Notes: generated by a model from the letters alone, not told the origin. 64,000 bases of DNA from Mytilus californianus (GCF_021869535.1 NW_026262582.1:60028851-60092850); one strand, 5' to 3'. Counted from the first letter of the stretch, positions 13,545 through 26,294 are shown. Numbers and translations: made by a program.

Positions 13545-13990
13545 AGGAGATGTAGTATGATTGCAATGAGACGACAATCTATCAAACATATAATCACCAA
13601 ACGGTCTTTAACCAAGATCAAAACCCATATTGTACGTTCAGCTATTAAGAAAATGTGAATCAATTCAAACGAGGAAAGCCTCAGCCTGATTAAAAACTCA
13701 ACACTAAACGAAAAACAAAAAACAAATATATTCTATACCAACTTACGACAATAACAGTCACTGAATTGAAGGTTCCTGACAAAGGACTGGCACATAAAGA
13801 ATGTAGTTTGGTTAAACATGCTTGTGTGCACTACATCACCCTCTCTCTAATCTAGTACAGTGTTGTAAATGTACGGCTTAAAACACAAAACGTGAAAATC
13901 AATTTAAAGTGGCTAGATGCATGTGACTGGCAAACAGAAAAACAAAAAAACTACCAATAAGACAAAAGATACAAATTAATAATATAAGAC
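13545..13990 (+). repeat. Mussel dispersed repeat
   Basis: The sequence follows the order of the mussel 'gattgccaatgagacaac' family: 'gatgtagtatgattgcaatg', 'aaacccatattgtacg', 'caattcaaacgagg', 'gttcctgacaaaggactgg', 'ggttaaacatgc'. A degenerate counterpart of its 3' half lies at 7500-7760 in duplication copy A. Confidence 0.65.
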
Positions 13991-14439
13991 TACTCTCAGT
14001 TACGGAAAGCTTGTTCAAAGCCAATTACCTCTAATCAAGAAATAATGTTCTCTCAGAATATGAAGCATTTTTTAATAGAAGTCGTATTAACAGGGGTTTT
14101 GAATAGAGCAGGTGCATTAAACATTAAATGTCAATAAATGACAAATAAGTAAAGTGGTGTGAAAATCAAATGACTTGATAATCATAACATTTAAACATAA
14201 GGAATGAATGGGAAAAGATAACGTCAAATGGTATGTCAAGTAATAATCAAGTTCTAGACATTCAACCTTTATAACGATTAGCGTGGGTTGCTTTAGGTTC
14301 CACTTTCAGTGGTATGTGTCAATTTTATGTCCAAATTAGTGTAGTTGTAAATAGTAAATAAAACATTCATAAAAAACTTATTCAAAGTGTGTACTCAAAA
14401 CACCAGTAGAGATGCGCCATATTGCATTGAGTCTGTATA

Positions 14440-14760
14440 GTAGAAAAAAACCTTTCCTGGAATTTTGATATCGTTATGTAAATACTCGAAAAAAAACTGC
14501 CCGGAATGAAAACAAAAACAACAAGTGAAACTGCGAGCTATTCTCACTGCTGATACCCCGCCCAAATATTTCGGTAAACATGAAGTTGTTGAGTGATGAA
14601 TCTGAAAAACGCATCGCACTGTATAGCTGACTTATATAAACCCTGAAACCAAATTTCAGAAATCCTTATGATGTAGTTCCTGATAAAACTGCGACGAAGA
14701 ATATTCGTGGGACAGACGGACGGACGGATAGACAGAGATAAAACAGTATAATCCACTTTT
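14440..14760 (+). repeat. Mussel dispersed repeat ending in GACG tail
   Basis: The block contains 'aaactgcgagctattctcac', 'gctgataccccgccc', 'gaatctgaaaaacgcat', 'atagctgacttatataaacc' and 'tagttcctgataaaactgcg', and ends in 'gggacagacggacggacgga'. I recognise it as a high-copy bivalve repeat that characteristically ends in short GGAC repeats. The short minus-strand frames across it (14395-14756) are repeat-derived. Confidence 0.75.
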
Positions 14761-15249
14761 TTTTTTAAACGGGAGGTATAATTATTCGATGAATCGTTAT
14801 TTGACTACTACATGTAGTTCTCATTTTCTTGTTTAGTGTTGCTTCGTAGTTGTTTCGTGATAGATACTCAATAATCACTTCTCTTTTTTCATACTAACAA
14901 AATATGTCAATAGAATCTTTGTTATTTTCTTTCATTTCTGTCGTAAAATATTTTAAGAAATCAATATCACAATAAGATACACAATTTTTGTTCTGCAAAT
15001 GTGAAAACAGTTAATATGGGAAAAAGGTTAAATTCGATTACATTTTTTTTTTTAAATTTCGTGCTGAATAGGATTTCAGCAACTTTTTCTTCAACATGTA
15101 TGGTTTGTTTAATGGTCTTGCAATTGCTGAATATCGCTGCTAGTGGAATATTAAACACCAAAAATATCCGTATCGCAGTGGTCAGTGTTTTGTAAATTAC
15201 ATCTTTTGTAACATACGTTTTGTGGTGCACATTTCTAAAAGAAAGGCAC

Positions 15250-15735
15250 AAGATACTAAATAAAAATTCAAACTGAAAAGTGAAAAATAAACTGACAACG
15301 CCATGGCAAAAAAAAGACAAATACCAAAAGACAAACAGCAATGTACAAAACATAGAATATAAAACAATAACCGAAAAGTAAATGTATTACAGCAATTAAC
15401 GACAATAACACAATCATTGAACTAAAGGTTCCCGACAAAGGCTGAGAAACACGAACGCCCTCAAGAATCGGGGATTATCTCAGATTCTCCGGATGGGTAA
15501 GCAGATCCTGCTTCACATGTGGTACCCGTCGTGTTGCTCGTGTAAGTGCAAACCCGGTAATAAGTCTAATTCAGCAGATTAAAACATATTCGTAGTCTTC
15601 TGTGAAACAGATATTCAATAACGGTAAACCAACTCGTGATGGTGTATGTAAAAGGTATGATTTCAACTTCACCACTTGGAACTCTTAGTGTAATAGCTTC
15701 CTTGTGAGCAGCAACCCTTTATCAAAGAAATCGTG
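15250..15735 (+). repeat. Composite of two mussel repeat fragments
   Basis: Positions 15250-15460 carry 'ctgacaacgccatggc' and 'gacaataacacaatcattg', belonging to a common mussel element. Positions 15465-15735 carry the 'gtaagcagatcctgcttcac' / 'acatgtggtacccgtcgt' / 'agcttccttgtgagcagcaaccctttatc' family, a fragment of which is also at 61611 and 62590. No intact frame remains. Confidence 0.65.
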
Positions 15736-15739
15736 ATAG

Positions 15740-17180
15740 TGACCTCATCCAAGGAATTTTTCTTAAGTTTTCAGTTGACAATTTTATCAGTCTATATGAA
15801 GTCAAGGCTTCAAATCCATCCTGCAAAGTTAACTTTAAATGGTTTTGGCTATGCGGTTTGTGTCATTCTAGCCTATATTGACAACAATGTGTGAACAAAA
15901 CAAACAGACATAATAGGTAAAAATGTCAATAATAGGGGTACAGCAGTCAACATTGTGTTATAATCTTTATCACTATAAAACAAACAAAATGTCAATTTTT
16001 TAAAATAAATTTGTAAGCTATAGCAAAACTAAGGATGCAATTTCCTCAGGCAAAACTTGGTGTATACATACTCCATAGAAGTTAAATTTAGAAAAGATGG
16101 GTTTTTTATTAATATGTATTCATAAAGTATTACATATTAAGCCTGTCAACTTTTACATTTTAATAACTTAGTTGAAAACAAATGCACAGTGTTACATCTT
16201 GCAGATATCCTGAACCAATAAAACAGTGCCAAAAACACAAGTTGACTGCAATTAATCGTGAAAATGTTAAATAATATCATTATTCACATTCCATTCACAT
16301 TAAACCAATTTAAAATTTGAAAAACACGTATAATATATAATCTGATCCGTAATGAGTCTAAACGAATTACGAGGTGATATATGCCTTGAAATATTAAGAC
16401 CGTCATAATTTAGGGAAACCGGATTGCCGAAAACTAATATCCAAAGTGTAAATGGTTTTAACTTCTTTTCAACTACATTCTAAATAAAAATCTGAAATAT
16501 GAACGCCACACCCTCAATCTAACCCCAAACAGTAGATTATATCCAAACAAATGCATAACAAGTAACAAGTCAGTTGTCATGAAATGCATGATACAAACAT
16601 TCAATATGATTAATGTCTAGCAATTTATCCAATTCATTCTACAATGATTTGCTTTATAGTAAAATGAAAGTGAATATAAAGTAATGTATGTAATCACTTA
16701 AGAATGATAGACGACTATTCCGTTTAAATTTAATGCTTACTTCAGTTTGTGCTTAGTAGCGATATGGAAGTAAAATGAATGAATACTTCCATGGTAGCGA
16801 CCTGATAAGTCAAGCCCTTGTCAAATAAATTGTTAATATTATGTTTAATACTGCCACATTATGTATGTTCCTATCCCAAGACAGGAACCTGTCTTTGGTT
16901 TTTGTCTGTCATTTCCCAAAGCCTCTTTACAAAATCCTTTAAGTATGTGTTTGCTAGTTTTTTAAGGCCTCATGATGACCGGTAGTTTTCACCTCATTGT
17001 CCTCTGGTATTTATCTGGTAGTTACCTAACTGGCAAGCTCACTTCATATCTAAATTTCAAATAAACGCTCTTTTCAAATTACTACACATAGTTATTTTAA
17101 AGAAAATATAATTAAACTAGTTAAATGTCATAAACATGATAAAGCGTTTCTTTCAAATGTGGACTTTAAAAGGAAAACTA
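15740..17180. other. No supported gene
   Basis: AT-rich sequence. Around 16870-17040 is a block ('gacaggaacctgtctttgg', 'tcctctggtatttatctgg') reminiscent of mussel interspersed repeats, at low certainty. I see no exon, RNA gene or structured repeat otherwise. Confidence 0.4.
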
Positions 17181-17184
17181 TAGA

Positions 17185-17370
17185 TTCCACTGTACGAAGC
17201 CTCTTTGTTTGAAATGACCAGTATAGCCCCTATTCACAACCGTTAGTGTCAATTGAACCAGGAAAAGTTAAAATTCCACTGTAAGAAGCCTATTGATTCG
17301 TCAACACTGTTTGGAATAACCTTTATCGCGACCTATTCACGACCGTTTATGTCAGATGAGCCAAACACGT
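17185..17370. repeat. Two-unit imperfect tandem duplication
   Basis: The motif 'ttccactgtacgaagcctc...cctattcacaaccgtt.atgtca' (from about 17186) is repeated from about 17274 as 'ttccactgtaagaagcct...cctattcacgaccgtttatgtca'. The units are about 90 bp and diverged. Confidence 0.6.
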
Positions 17371-17579
17371 ATTTGTGAGCCACTGGTATGTCAAACGGAT
17401 AATCAATATGAAAAAAAAAAATAATATGATCGTTAATATTATTTGAACCAAAAAACATAAATCGTCCTTTGAGTACCCCGTTTCTACCCTCTTGACACAT
17501 CAACAAGAAGCACATCAAAACAGTAGACACACAATAGGATATAAGTTGCCTTGAGTCTAGACAAGTTGTTAACATTTAA

Positions 17580-17760
17580 TGAGATCACTCCCAGTTTTTG
17601 ATGGGGTTCGTGTTGCTTAGTTTTTAGTTTTCTATGTTGTGTCATATGTACTATTTTTTTTCTGTTTGTCTTTTTATTTTTGGCCATGTCGTTGTCAGTT
17701 TGTTTTCGATCTATGAGTTTGACTGTCCCTCTGGTATCTTTCGCCCCTCTTTTACAGATT
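17580..17760 (+). repeat. Mussel dispersed repeat fragment
   Basis: The order 'gagatcactcccagttttt', 'ggggttcgtgttgct', 'tttagttttctatgttgtgt', 'gttgtcagtttgttttcg' and 'atgagtttgactgtccctc' followed by 'tatctttcgcccctc' is a family I recognise from mussel DNA. A related copy lies at 42790-43005 inside GPCR duplication copy 2. Confidence 0.7.
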
Positions 17761-17769
17761 TTTTGTTAT

Positions 17770-19090
17770 GAACACTCTATTGAGAATGTTTTATATAAGA
17801 TAAGGAACCAAATTAGATGAAGTCTGCAGTCTGGCTAGACATTGTTTATTTTAAGATATGACATTAAGCAATAGTTATTCCTTTAAATATGAATAAAAGA
17901 ATCGAGAGGTTTTATGTTAATGAGAGGACAACCTTACAAAATAAAGAAAGTCTTTTTTAAAGTTATCTAAAGGTCAAAACGACATAATAAAACAGCCTGA
18001 AGGACATTTAGAGATTAACATTATTATACAATAAACATGTGTTTATACAATATGTCGAGCTCTTTATAGCTCCGAGTTAATTATAAATTTGCCATTAGAT
18101 CATTCCAGAACAATGAAAACAAAATTAAGATGTACATTTTGTACCATGTTAAGCAACATACAGCCACTGACGATGTTTTTGACTTCGGACAGGCACTTGC
18201 ACATGAATCTGAGTAAAACTTTTTTTTTAAATCTCAAGTCGTCCCCGTTAAAAACTCGATTTGTTGGATAACAAACGACACGTGAAAGAAAGTCGAAAAA
18301 AATTCAGTCAAATAGGGGAAAAAATCACACTTAAATGATGAAAAACAATAATAAAAAAAACCAACACACTGTGTTCATTGCTCTCTTTTTCTCTTTGCTT
18401 TAGCAACCAATAAACAAATATTTGGTGAATTTTTGCAAAAATACTTTCGTAAAGATATGAAGCAAATATGAAATATGAATGATCAAAATTGTGATTAAGG
18501 GGCAGCAACCCATTAAAAGGACTCGATTGACGATTTCATCCATTAGAGGTATAAGTAAATCGTGTTTTGATGATCATTTTTGCCTTCGAAGTTACAGTCT
18601 TTTTATAATGGTCTTTATGCTACTATGTAAACACACTAAAATGAGTTAAGTCCTATAAGCAGTCGACTGACGATTTCTGCCATTGTATGTACATGTATGT
18701 ATGTACGAAGATCCCGTCGTGAACGGAGCACCCTCGATTGCTGCAAGGGTACACTTTTTTGTTTATCTTTTTTTGCTGATCATTTTTAATATTGACAGTT
18801 TCTCTCTATCTACTATAGTTTCCCACTAAAACGCAAAATATAGCCAAAATTCATCATTCTGTCTAAAAAGAAGACACAAAATTGTAAAATCGTTAAATTA
18901 TAGCAATCATTATCCAAGGGATATAACTGATATCATGGTCGACTTCCCATTTCAGCCATGCTTAATTTTCTGTAAATCTTATTTTACATATCAAATGTGC
19001 TGTTTATAGTTTTTTCAAAAACCAAAAACACATTAACTGGTTGGAAAATGTCATTATAGGGCTATAACTCTTATACGGAGTTTACTGACG
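17770..19090. other. No supported gene
   Basis: AT-rich sequence with several poly-T and poly-A runs and no coding-like frame. A GC-richer block at 18700-18760 ('gatcccgtcgtgaacggagc') stands out in composition but I cannot assign it. Confidence 0.4.
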
Positions 19091-19104
19091 AATTAGGCAA
19101 AATA

Positions 19105-19670
19105 AAAAAGAAGATATGGTATGATTTGCAGTGAGACAACTCTCCACCAGATGACGCAGAAGAAAGTAACTATAGGGCACCGTACGGCTTTCAACAATTA
19201 ACAGAACCTATACCGATTATCAAGCTATAAAAGGTTCTAAAAAGACAAATGTAAAGCAATTCAAACGAGAAAACTAACGGCCTGGTTTATGTATAAAACA
19301 ATAAACAAAAAAACTAATGAAATATAAAGCAACAAACGACAACCATTTAACTTCAGGCTGATGGCTTGGGACAGGCACATACTAATACAATATACGGCGG
19401 AGTTAAACATCTTAGCTGGAGTCTAAACCACCCCTTAAACCTGGAAGAGTTGTGCGTCAGAAAAACAAAATAAAAAACAAATTACAAAAAAAGAAACGAA
19501 AAACTAATATGATAAACAGCAACACACAACATCACTCAACTACTGGCTCCAAACTTTTGGACAGGCACATAAAGAGTGTGGCGGGGTTAAACATATTCGC
19601 CAGTCTATCCCCTAACCTTGACAGTGGTGTAACAGCACAACAAACTATCAAAATCTGTTGAAAAGGGCTT
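19105..19670 (+). repeat. Two overlapping copies of the mussel dispersed repeat
   Basis: A fairly complete copy runs 19105-19450 ('gagacaactctccaccag', 'caccgtacggctttcaac', 'agctataaaagg', 'cttgggacaggcacata', 'gagttaaacatcttag'). A second partial copy starts at about 19495 and repeats the 3' half ('aacagcaacacacaac', 'ttggacaggcacataaag', 'gcggggttaaacatatt', 'acagtggtgtaacag'). The ORF at 19452-19661 is derived from it. Confidence 0.8.
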
Positions 19671-20992
19671 AATTCATTAGATCAATACAAATCACAAACA
19701 CAACTAACAAAAGAAAATAAAAGAAACAACTTACAAATCTGAGAGAACTCTGAAAGCTAGTTCTCTGCCAATAACAACTATTAAAAAGAATCATGTATCT
19801 AAGACTAGAATATTTCATTACACATCCAACATCCGTGTATATACGTTATTAACAGTCAGGGGAAAACATGTCCTTGTGCAATGCCAAAATATAGGTATCG
19901 ACAGAATGTAGGACCGTGAATGTACATAATTTTATGTTATAGCAATAATATTTAGTTGGATTTTAATGTATTTACATTGTATACCGATAAAAAACAATAT
20001 TTAAAGATCTAACTACAGTGTTTTAGAGTAAGTGTATTTAAAGGATCGATATGTTTACATGGATCGTATCTTAATTTACGGGCTCGGACAACAACACCAT
20101 AATAAAAATTAGGATGTGCTATTCCGTTTGTAATATGTTTTCTACAAGTACAGCCAAATTTTCAAACCATATCTTTGTATTTATGAATGAATTTAGAAAA
20201 GGTTTTAAGTAATTTATGTTAACGAAATCACTGAGCTAATAATTTACCAGTAATACATAGATTACATTCATTGAAACCAAAACGTAGACATGGGCATATC
20301 GGACGATTTTGGATGAACACCGTTAAGAAAAGTTAGAGCTTTAATCATCTCGTCACAGTTCCCGTAAGGATATCTAGCATATGTAACTTTTTCATTACAG
20401 AAAAAGGCTATATAAGAGTAGCAGCAGATGAATTTGCAAGATTTTTAAAACGACCGTTTAATAAAATAGGAAAACTTTTGTTTAATAAGATTTCGTGGAC
20501 GTGTAGTGTAGATAGTTGTAAAGTCATAAATGTCAACCGAATTAAAAAGGACCATCAAAAGCACGTTAGTTATCTTATACATCCAAGAATTGTATATACA
20601 TCAAATATAGGTAAGTCCACTATTTGCATATGCTTTATTACAAAATTTAATAATAAGTTCTTTGACAGTAGTTAAAGAACTACTTAAAAGCACTGAAAGA
20701 ATAGTTGTAGAATACTTTGCGAATACTTAAAGTGTGTTTCTCATTTAAAAGATATCTATAGATTCCTTTATCAGATTTTCCCGTTTACACCAATTTGTAT
20801 AATAGGCTGCGAAAGAGTCTATATTGACCTGGCGACAAAGTCGGGTTTTTTTTGGGGTTTTTTTTGTTTTTTTTGTAAACTTTGTCCTGTAGATCAAATT
20901 TGCAAATTCTCTTCCTCTTTTTTATTTTAGTTGATAATAGCAAAAATCCAGATTAAAATGCTTAATGTAAGGGCAATAACTCGAACAAGAAG

Positions 20993-21274
20993 TTGTCTGC
21001 AAATTTCCCGAGTCCGTATTTTCTTATAATGTATTTTTTTTCATTTAGAAAAAATATTCTGTCATTTTACCCCTACATGTACGTGCTATTTTTCTGTACT
21101 GGCGTTTGTTTTGGTTCGCAAGCGACATCGTCTGCTTCATTTATTAAACTAGACACACCAGTGATGATGTTTGTCAAGATTGGTTTTAATTTGCACAGTA
21201 GTATACCAGAGAAGAAGATTTATGTAAAATTTAACGACGAACAAGTGATGAAAAGACCTGACATGGCCAGTTGA
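20993..21274 (+). pseudogene. 93-codon frame broken in copy 2; not a supported gene
   Basis: The frame carries a hydrophobic stretch (…MYFFSF…) and a polar C-terminus, but the homologous stretch of copy 2 (about 32570-32860) has frameshifts and in-frame stops, for example where a GAG codon in copy 1 reads TAG. If it was ever coding, only copy 1 retains an open frame. I recognise no family, and a chance frame is equally likely. Confidence 0.2.
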
Positions 21275-23497
21275 GGTTAAGATAAAAGTTCGCTACAACA
21301 GCGGTACATTTAGTTACATATATACATACAATAACGATCAAATCAAGTACTGGGGAAGTCCGTGGGGCTGTCCCGTCCGTTCATTTAACCAATCAGTATG
21401 ACCGAATATTCATTTCCTGTTGTCTGACAGCCCTCAAGTATAACGGCTCAACAGTTCCACGACGAAAGAACGCAGTAAGTAAGGCGGGTCTAATTTCATT
21501 TTTTGATAAAACATAAAACAAAAGAACCGAAAGATACCAAGGCGACATTCAAAATTTATAAGTCGAGAAAAAATTACAACGCTATGATAAGATAGCATAT
21601 GTTTTATGTGTTTTCATTGATCAAGGATCAATTTGTTTTCAAAAGTCTAACTATAAAAAAAATATTTGTGTCCACACTTCACTTAATATACAATAATAAA
21701 ACATAGACATAGGTTCTGTAATCAGACTGAGAGTCTTACAATTTTGCTTGTTTGTATGGAGATAGATGTGGTAAAAGAGTAACATCTTGAGATCATGTTT
21801 AATCAGATATAACCATTTATTATAAGATTACTCCTTCATTGACGTCTACAAGCATCTTCCTTTTATTCTTATCTTAAAGATATTTAAAAACTTTTAAAAT
21901 GAGTCATAAATCTTTTGTCATATTTGGGGATTTTTTTGTTGTTTTTTGTTGTTTTTTTTTTGTTGTTTTTTTTTTTTTTTGCGGGGAGAGTGTTTTGATT
22001 TTTTGGGGGGAGATTTTTTTAGGAGGGGTAGGGGGCAGGGGTATCTTGTTTAGAGGATATTTATCAAACAGAATTGGCATGTCATTATCTGTTATAATGT
22101 CTATTTATAAGAAAATAAGTAATTTAAAATGATAATCATTATGGTTTCTATTCATCACTAGTGACTTGAACAATATAAGAATATGAATAGACAATTCTTC
22201 TTTCTTCTTCCGGAGAAAATCGTTTTGGCGATTCGCCATATGTATTGACAATACTTTTTTTAAGACCGTCTATTCGGTCAACTGTGAAAATGTTCGTTAG
22301 CCCGATTGATTGTTAAATCTTCATTGTTGGTTTGCTGCCTATAAACCGTAATTCTAGTTTGCATTGTCTCTTCAATATGTAATTCTTCACATCTTAAAAA
22401 TATGAGAGAATAATTGACGTTTGTTCTTTTAAAAGACAAGGTTTTAAATTATCTAACTGTGAAATGCTTTTCATTTAACAAAAATAGAATTTTCTGCAAC
22501 AAGTTTTGGACATATTATACATCGTTTATCGGTACATTTTTAACAGTAACCGAAGTGTTTCACAATAGTCAAATTTCGACGGGTGATCAATATTTCGACG
22601 GGTGATCAATATCGTTTTAGATTATCTGGCTGTCGTTTATTGTTGATAATCATTTTATTCTGCAAGACTTTAAGTTAGTTCAACTTGTTACTTTTGCGTA
22701 ATGAGAATCAATTGATTAAATTGTCGCATGATACTAAACATATTGAACATATCTCGTGGATTATTTGCCATGACAAACGCGATATTTTTGTATAAGCTGT
22801 TTGACAATTTTCCATCGTTTTCGGATCGCAACGATTCCGTAATGTTTGGTTCTTTAATCTGTGCCTATTGGATTTTGTTATCGACCAATTGTTCCGAGTA
22901 GTGCTGCTTTTTTTAGATATATTTTTTATTCTTCAAAGCTTTGAGTGCAGAACATTTATGTGCTCGTAATGGGGATTATGTACAGGTATGTTTAATTTTA
23001 CCAGTTTCGGATGGTTTGAGAGAAAAATTCAAATACATAAATACGTATGTGTATCGGCGTCTTTCGAAAATGTGTCTGTGGTTATTCGTTGTCTTCTGTT
23101 ATAAACACTATCATATAAAAAAGGCCATGTTAGTGACATTTCTATTAACTGTGAAGCAAAAATGTTGATTCAAAGAATGAAAATCAGAATGAAAATCTGT
23201 CTCAGATATATCAAAAAAGAGACCTCAATAAAACGTTTACCGTATTGATGTATTTAAGAGGACTGAAGTAGCATATGGAGGTCTTAATTGTTCTTTTTTT
23301 TTGTGATAGTATGCTCCGTTTTAGTAAAATGTGTCTTTGTAATATGGATGCAAGGATAAACATGATAAAGTATTCCGTAAATCTTTTCTCAATGTGACGT
23401 TTTCCGTATTTTCTGACAAAGATTGAACGACTGTTAGTCCTACATGCTGCATTATCCTGTATCAAGACTGGCAATAAAACAATTAATGAGTTATGAC

Positions 23498-23773
23498 TTA
23501 TGATTTACAGTAGATGATTCGAAAATTCCAACTTGTCTTATATAAAAGTGAGAATTTTACGACATACCGATTACGTATAATGTTTATACAACGGCTTAAA
23601 TGTTGTGAAAAGCTGTAGGGTCCGCCCACAATAGGTCGAACTTTCAAATCATCTGGTCTTAAAAGTTCTATATTTACTGTTCTGTTGTAAAACCGCATTG
23701 CCTCACTGTCGTGAATTTGTGATAAACCACAGAAATAGCTTTCTAGACATTTAGATTGTATAAAATAATCCAT
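23498..23773 (-). pseudogene. Reverse transcriptase fragment, Penelope-like (copy 1)
   Basis: A 91-codon minus-strand frame carries two motifs in the order and spacing typical of Penelope-like and related reverse transcriptases. Residues 13-21 (YFCGLSQIH) resemble the conserved F/YGLPKIHK block. Residues 45-52 (VRPIVGGP) match the RPIVSG/RPIVGG block, followed by a 'hLSRCINI' helix like the usual 'LSxxIDIIL'. The catalytic YxDD region is absent, and the fragment is under one fifth of a full RT, so it cannot be active. The sequence before RPIVGGP is longer than usual between the two blocks. The homologous stretch in copy 2 is broken by stops but keeps RPIVGGP, so insertion and decay began before the duplication. 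A LINE or DIRS origin remains possible. Confidence 0.55.
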
Positions 23774-24922
23774 CTTTTCCTTATATTTTCAAGTATTTTC
23801 CTTGCTTGTTTACTATTCACTTTATTAAGCAGTGTCACCTCATAAAACTTTCCAATTTTAACATGTATATTCAAAGTAATCACAGTTCATAATAAAACTG
23901 TATTGCCATGTCCGTTTCTTTAATTATGTTAATTTATACATATGTTTTTTTTTTATATATATAAAATTTGTCGGTGCTTCGTTAGTTATATCATAGTTTT
24001 TGTTGAATCCCCCAGCCATAACCTCACGAGACGAATTCGAGTGATGTTCCCGAGGGGTTTTTTTTGGGGGGGAGGGGAGATAGTTTTTCAGTGTTTTGTA
24101 AATCATACCATAATGGTTTGTTGAAATCCCCGGCCATAACATTACGAGACGATGATGCTATACGGTAATATCGTATCATGGTTATTGCAAAGTTAACAGC
24201 GTCTATAAATAGCGTGCAGCTGAGTATATACATGTATTAGTCTGTTGCCAATGGAATTTAACACCCATTCATAGTCATTTTTCTCCCATTGTTCAACGAA
24301 GTCAACATAATTACTATTTTGTAAATCTCAATTATAGGATTATAATTGGTCTGCCAAAATCTTTTGATGGATTACAAAACATTCTCAATTGATTTTATAC
24401 AATAGTTTAAAATCTCTCACAACATTCAGTATTACGGAAACAAAATAGCAATCACTATAAGAACATCAAATAAAGAACTGAGAGGCCGTTTTCATCACAG
24501 CTTAAATATCTTCATGGTTATTTGTTGTAAACAATATAATTACTATGCATTTTCGTGACAATAGACAATCTTCATCAAAACAAAATCTAACCCCACCTGA
24601 TTTGGGGTAAAAATTCTATACCAGAACTTTAACTAACATCTAGTTATGCATTCCTGATCACATATAAGAGATGCTGAAGTCAGACAAGCTTTTTGAAAAG
24701 TTAATGCTTGAACATTCTTAGCTTTTGAGTGGTGTTCCTGGTCAAGTTAAATCTAGTAAATCCCAACTTTATAGAGTGTTATTTTTATTTTGTATTATAC
24801 TTGCACGTGATCATTATTTGAATATACATTATGAAAGCGCAGTAGTACGAATATGTTTTTAGATTAATTCAGAGATTTACAACGAACAACAAAAACAGGT
24901 ATAAAAAATTAGTATGATCCAT

Positions 24923-24963
24923 TGTTTATTAAAGATATCAAATTGAAAATCTGCCATTTATTC
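24923..24963 (-). promoter_or_regulatory. Candidate polyadenylation signals for GPCR copy 1
   Basis: On the minus strand, AATAAA hexamers occur downstream of the GPCR stop codon: one in 'cgaataaatgg' (about 24957-24963) and one in 'taataaacaa' (about 24923). The first is conserved in duplication copy 2 about 290 bp beyond its stop. Cleavage sites cannot be determined from sequence alone. Confidence 0.35.
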
Positions 24964-25241
24964 GTCTCGAAATGTGATAATTGCGTATATCTATAAATGA
25001 ATTTACGATACAAATAGTATACATTTTAAGAATACTAAAACTTTCAATTGTTTGTTATCCAGAGCTGATGACGGTAAAACCCAAAAGTATAACTAAACTT
25101 GTTTTAAATCCCGCGTCTATTGGGAAGCACGCGCATTGTCATTCCTCTCACACGAGAAAGCAGATAAAAGGGCACGCTATCAGCCTAACGAAAACACAAC
25201 TTGAACAACAGCGATATTCACAGAGGACGCTATCGGTACTT

Positions 25242-26294
25242 TCATTTTGAAAATGTAATTATACTCCTAAACTCTTTAATTCTCAGAACATAGATGATTG
25301 GGTCGCACAGTGGATTGATCAAGAATAGTCCATTAACATAAGTCAGTACATCTTGGCTAACAACGTTTGTAGTAATTGCAGACATCAAATTCACCATACC
25401 TGGAAGTAGGCTGCTTACGATCATCACTAATATTATTATACCAAGAGTATGCAGAGCATTGTTAAATTTTTTCGCTCGATTGTTGCTTACACTAGACGCA
25501 TTACTTTCGGGCCGACTTACCAGTTTGTCTCTTCCGCCGGTTAATATTTCTTCTTCTAGCTGTTTTTCGTTTTTGTTTTTGTTGCCAATACTATAACGTC
25601 GGAAAGAGGTTAATCGTGGAGATAAACTGTCTGTTTGACTATATCGTGTCGGCTTAAAAGGAGAGTATCTTTTCCATAATCTACAGGCTAGAATCCCATA
25701 CACAATTAACATAACCATGAATAATATAAAGTGTACAATTCCGAGGCTGAGCTGGAATTTCCAAAGATTTTTACCAAAAAGGGATTTCATTTCGCAGCCA
25801 TTGCTACTTGTATCCTCAAATCCAAAATGGATAAGACAACAGTACGCACCAGTGATAATAAACGACCCGAAAACCAATAAACCATAAACATTGCTCCATT
25901 TGTTGACTCGTGTATCAGAAAATGTAGCCAACAAACGTTCAAAACAAATGAATAACACTTGTACTAGAGAAAACAAGACTGTGAATGAAGTCACCAGAGT
26001 GCTTCCGAAGCATATGTACGGTAAATGGACGTCTAGCAACTTCAGCAGTAAGTTTGTTATCAGGAATAATGACGAGATGCTAGCAATGATGTCGCTAATG
26101 CTCAGATACAAAGTCAGGCGATGAAATCTATTTTTCTTCAGTTTCTTCGATTTCGAGAGAACAGCGAGGGCAAGCACATTCAAAACGAATATTGCAGTAC
26201 ATATCGGTATTGAAATAAGTGTTGCAATTAAAACCGTAGTAGATTCATGTTCTGATTCCAAGGTGGCGTTAATCTTTGATGTATTAGACGACAT
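25242..26294 (-). CDS. Class A (rhodopsin-like) GPCR, intronless, paralogue 1
   Basis: A single-exon frame of 350 codons encoding a seven-transmembrane receptor for the plasma membrane. The N-terminus is extracellular with Asn-glycosylation sequons (N4-T-S, N9-A-T). TM1 is about 21-46 with N39 (1.50); TM2 about 58-84 with D68 (2.50). C95 at the TM3 top and C167 in loop 2 form the expected disulfide. E119-R120 replaces DRY. TM4 is about 134-157, TM5 178-204, TM6 281-307 with P298 (6.50), and TM7 ends D331-P-I-I-Y335, the DPxxY variant of NPxxY. The CWxP motif of TM6 is lost (VSSLLPG). Loop 3 (205-280) is basic and Ser-rich with an R-R-Y-S site. The C-terminal tail is very short. An in-frame TAA lies 15 nt before the ATG and A is at -3, so this start is secure. 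The ligand is not predictable; lineage-expanded orphan receptors of this type are common in molluscs. Confidence 0.93.
   Translation of the reverse strand: MSSNTSKINATLESEHESTTVLIATLISIPICTAIFVLNVLALAVLSKSKKLKKNRFHRLTLYLSISDIIASISSLFLITNLLLKLLDVHLPYICFGSTLVTSFTVLFSLVQVLFICFERLLATFSDTRVNKWSNVYGLLVFGSFIITGAYCCLIHFGFEDTSSNGCEMKSLFGKNLWKFQLSLGIVHFILFMVMLIVYGILACRLWKRYSPFKPTRYSQTDSLSPRLTSFRRYSIGNKNKNEKQLEEEILTGGRDKLVSRPESNASSVSNNRAKKFNNALHTLGIIILVMIVSSLLPGMVNLMSAITTNVVSQDVLTYVNGLFLINPLCDPIIYVLRIKEFRSIITFSK

Larger units (their letters stand above)
8829..14310. repeat. Diverged direct duplication, copy B
   Basis: Second copy of the segment at 728-8060, in the same orientation. It lacks the 3-kb insert of copy A but has its own extra block at about 9540-10130 and mussel dispersed repeats at 10340-10720 and 13545-13990. 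No intact gene is visible. The frame at 12403-12723 (minus, 106 codons) is open only in this copy, and the corresponding stretch of copy A is broken by stops and indels, so I do not call it a gene. Confidence 0.8.

Noticed and set aside
22414..22605. Small frame matched in copy 2 at 36756-36953
   Set aside because: Copy 1 begins with TTG, not ATG, and the match reflects general identity of the duplication, including an in-frame indel; no motif is visible.
25891..26124. Plus-strand frames of 77 codons inside both GPCR genes
   Set aside because: Antisense shadows of the receptor coding sequence.
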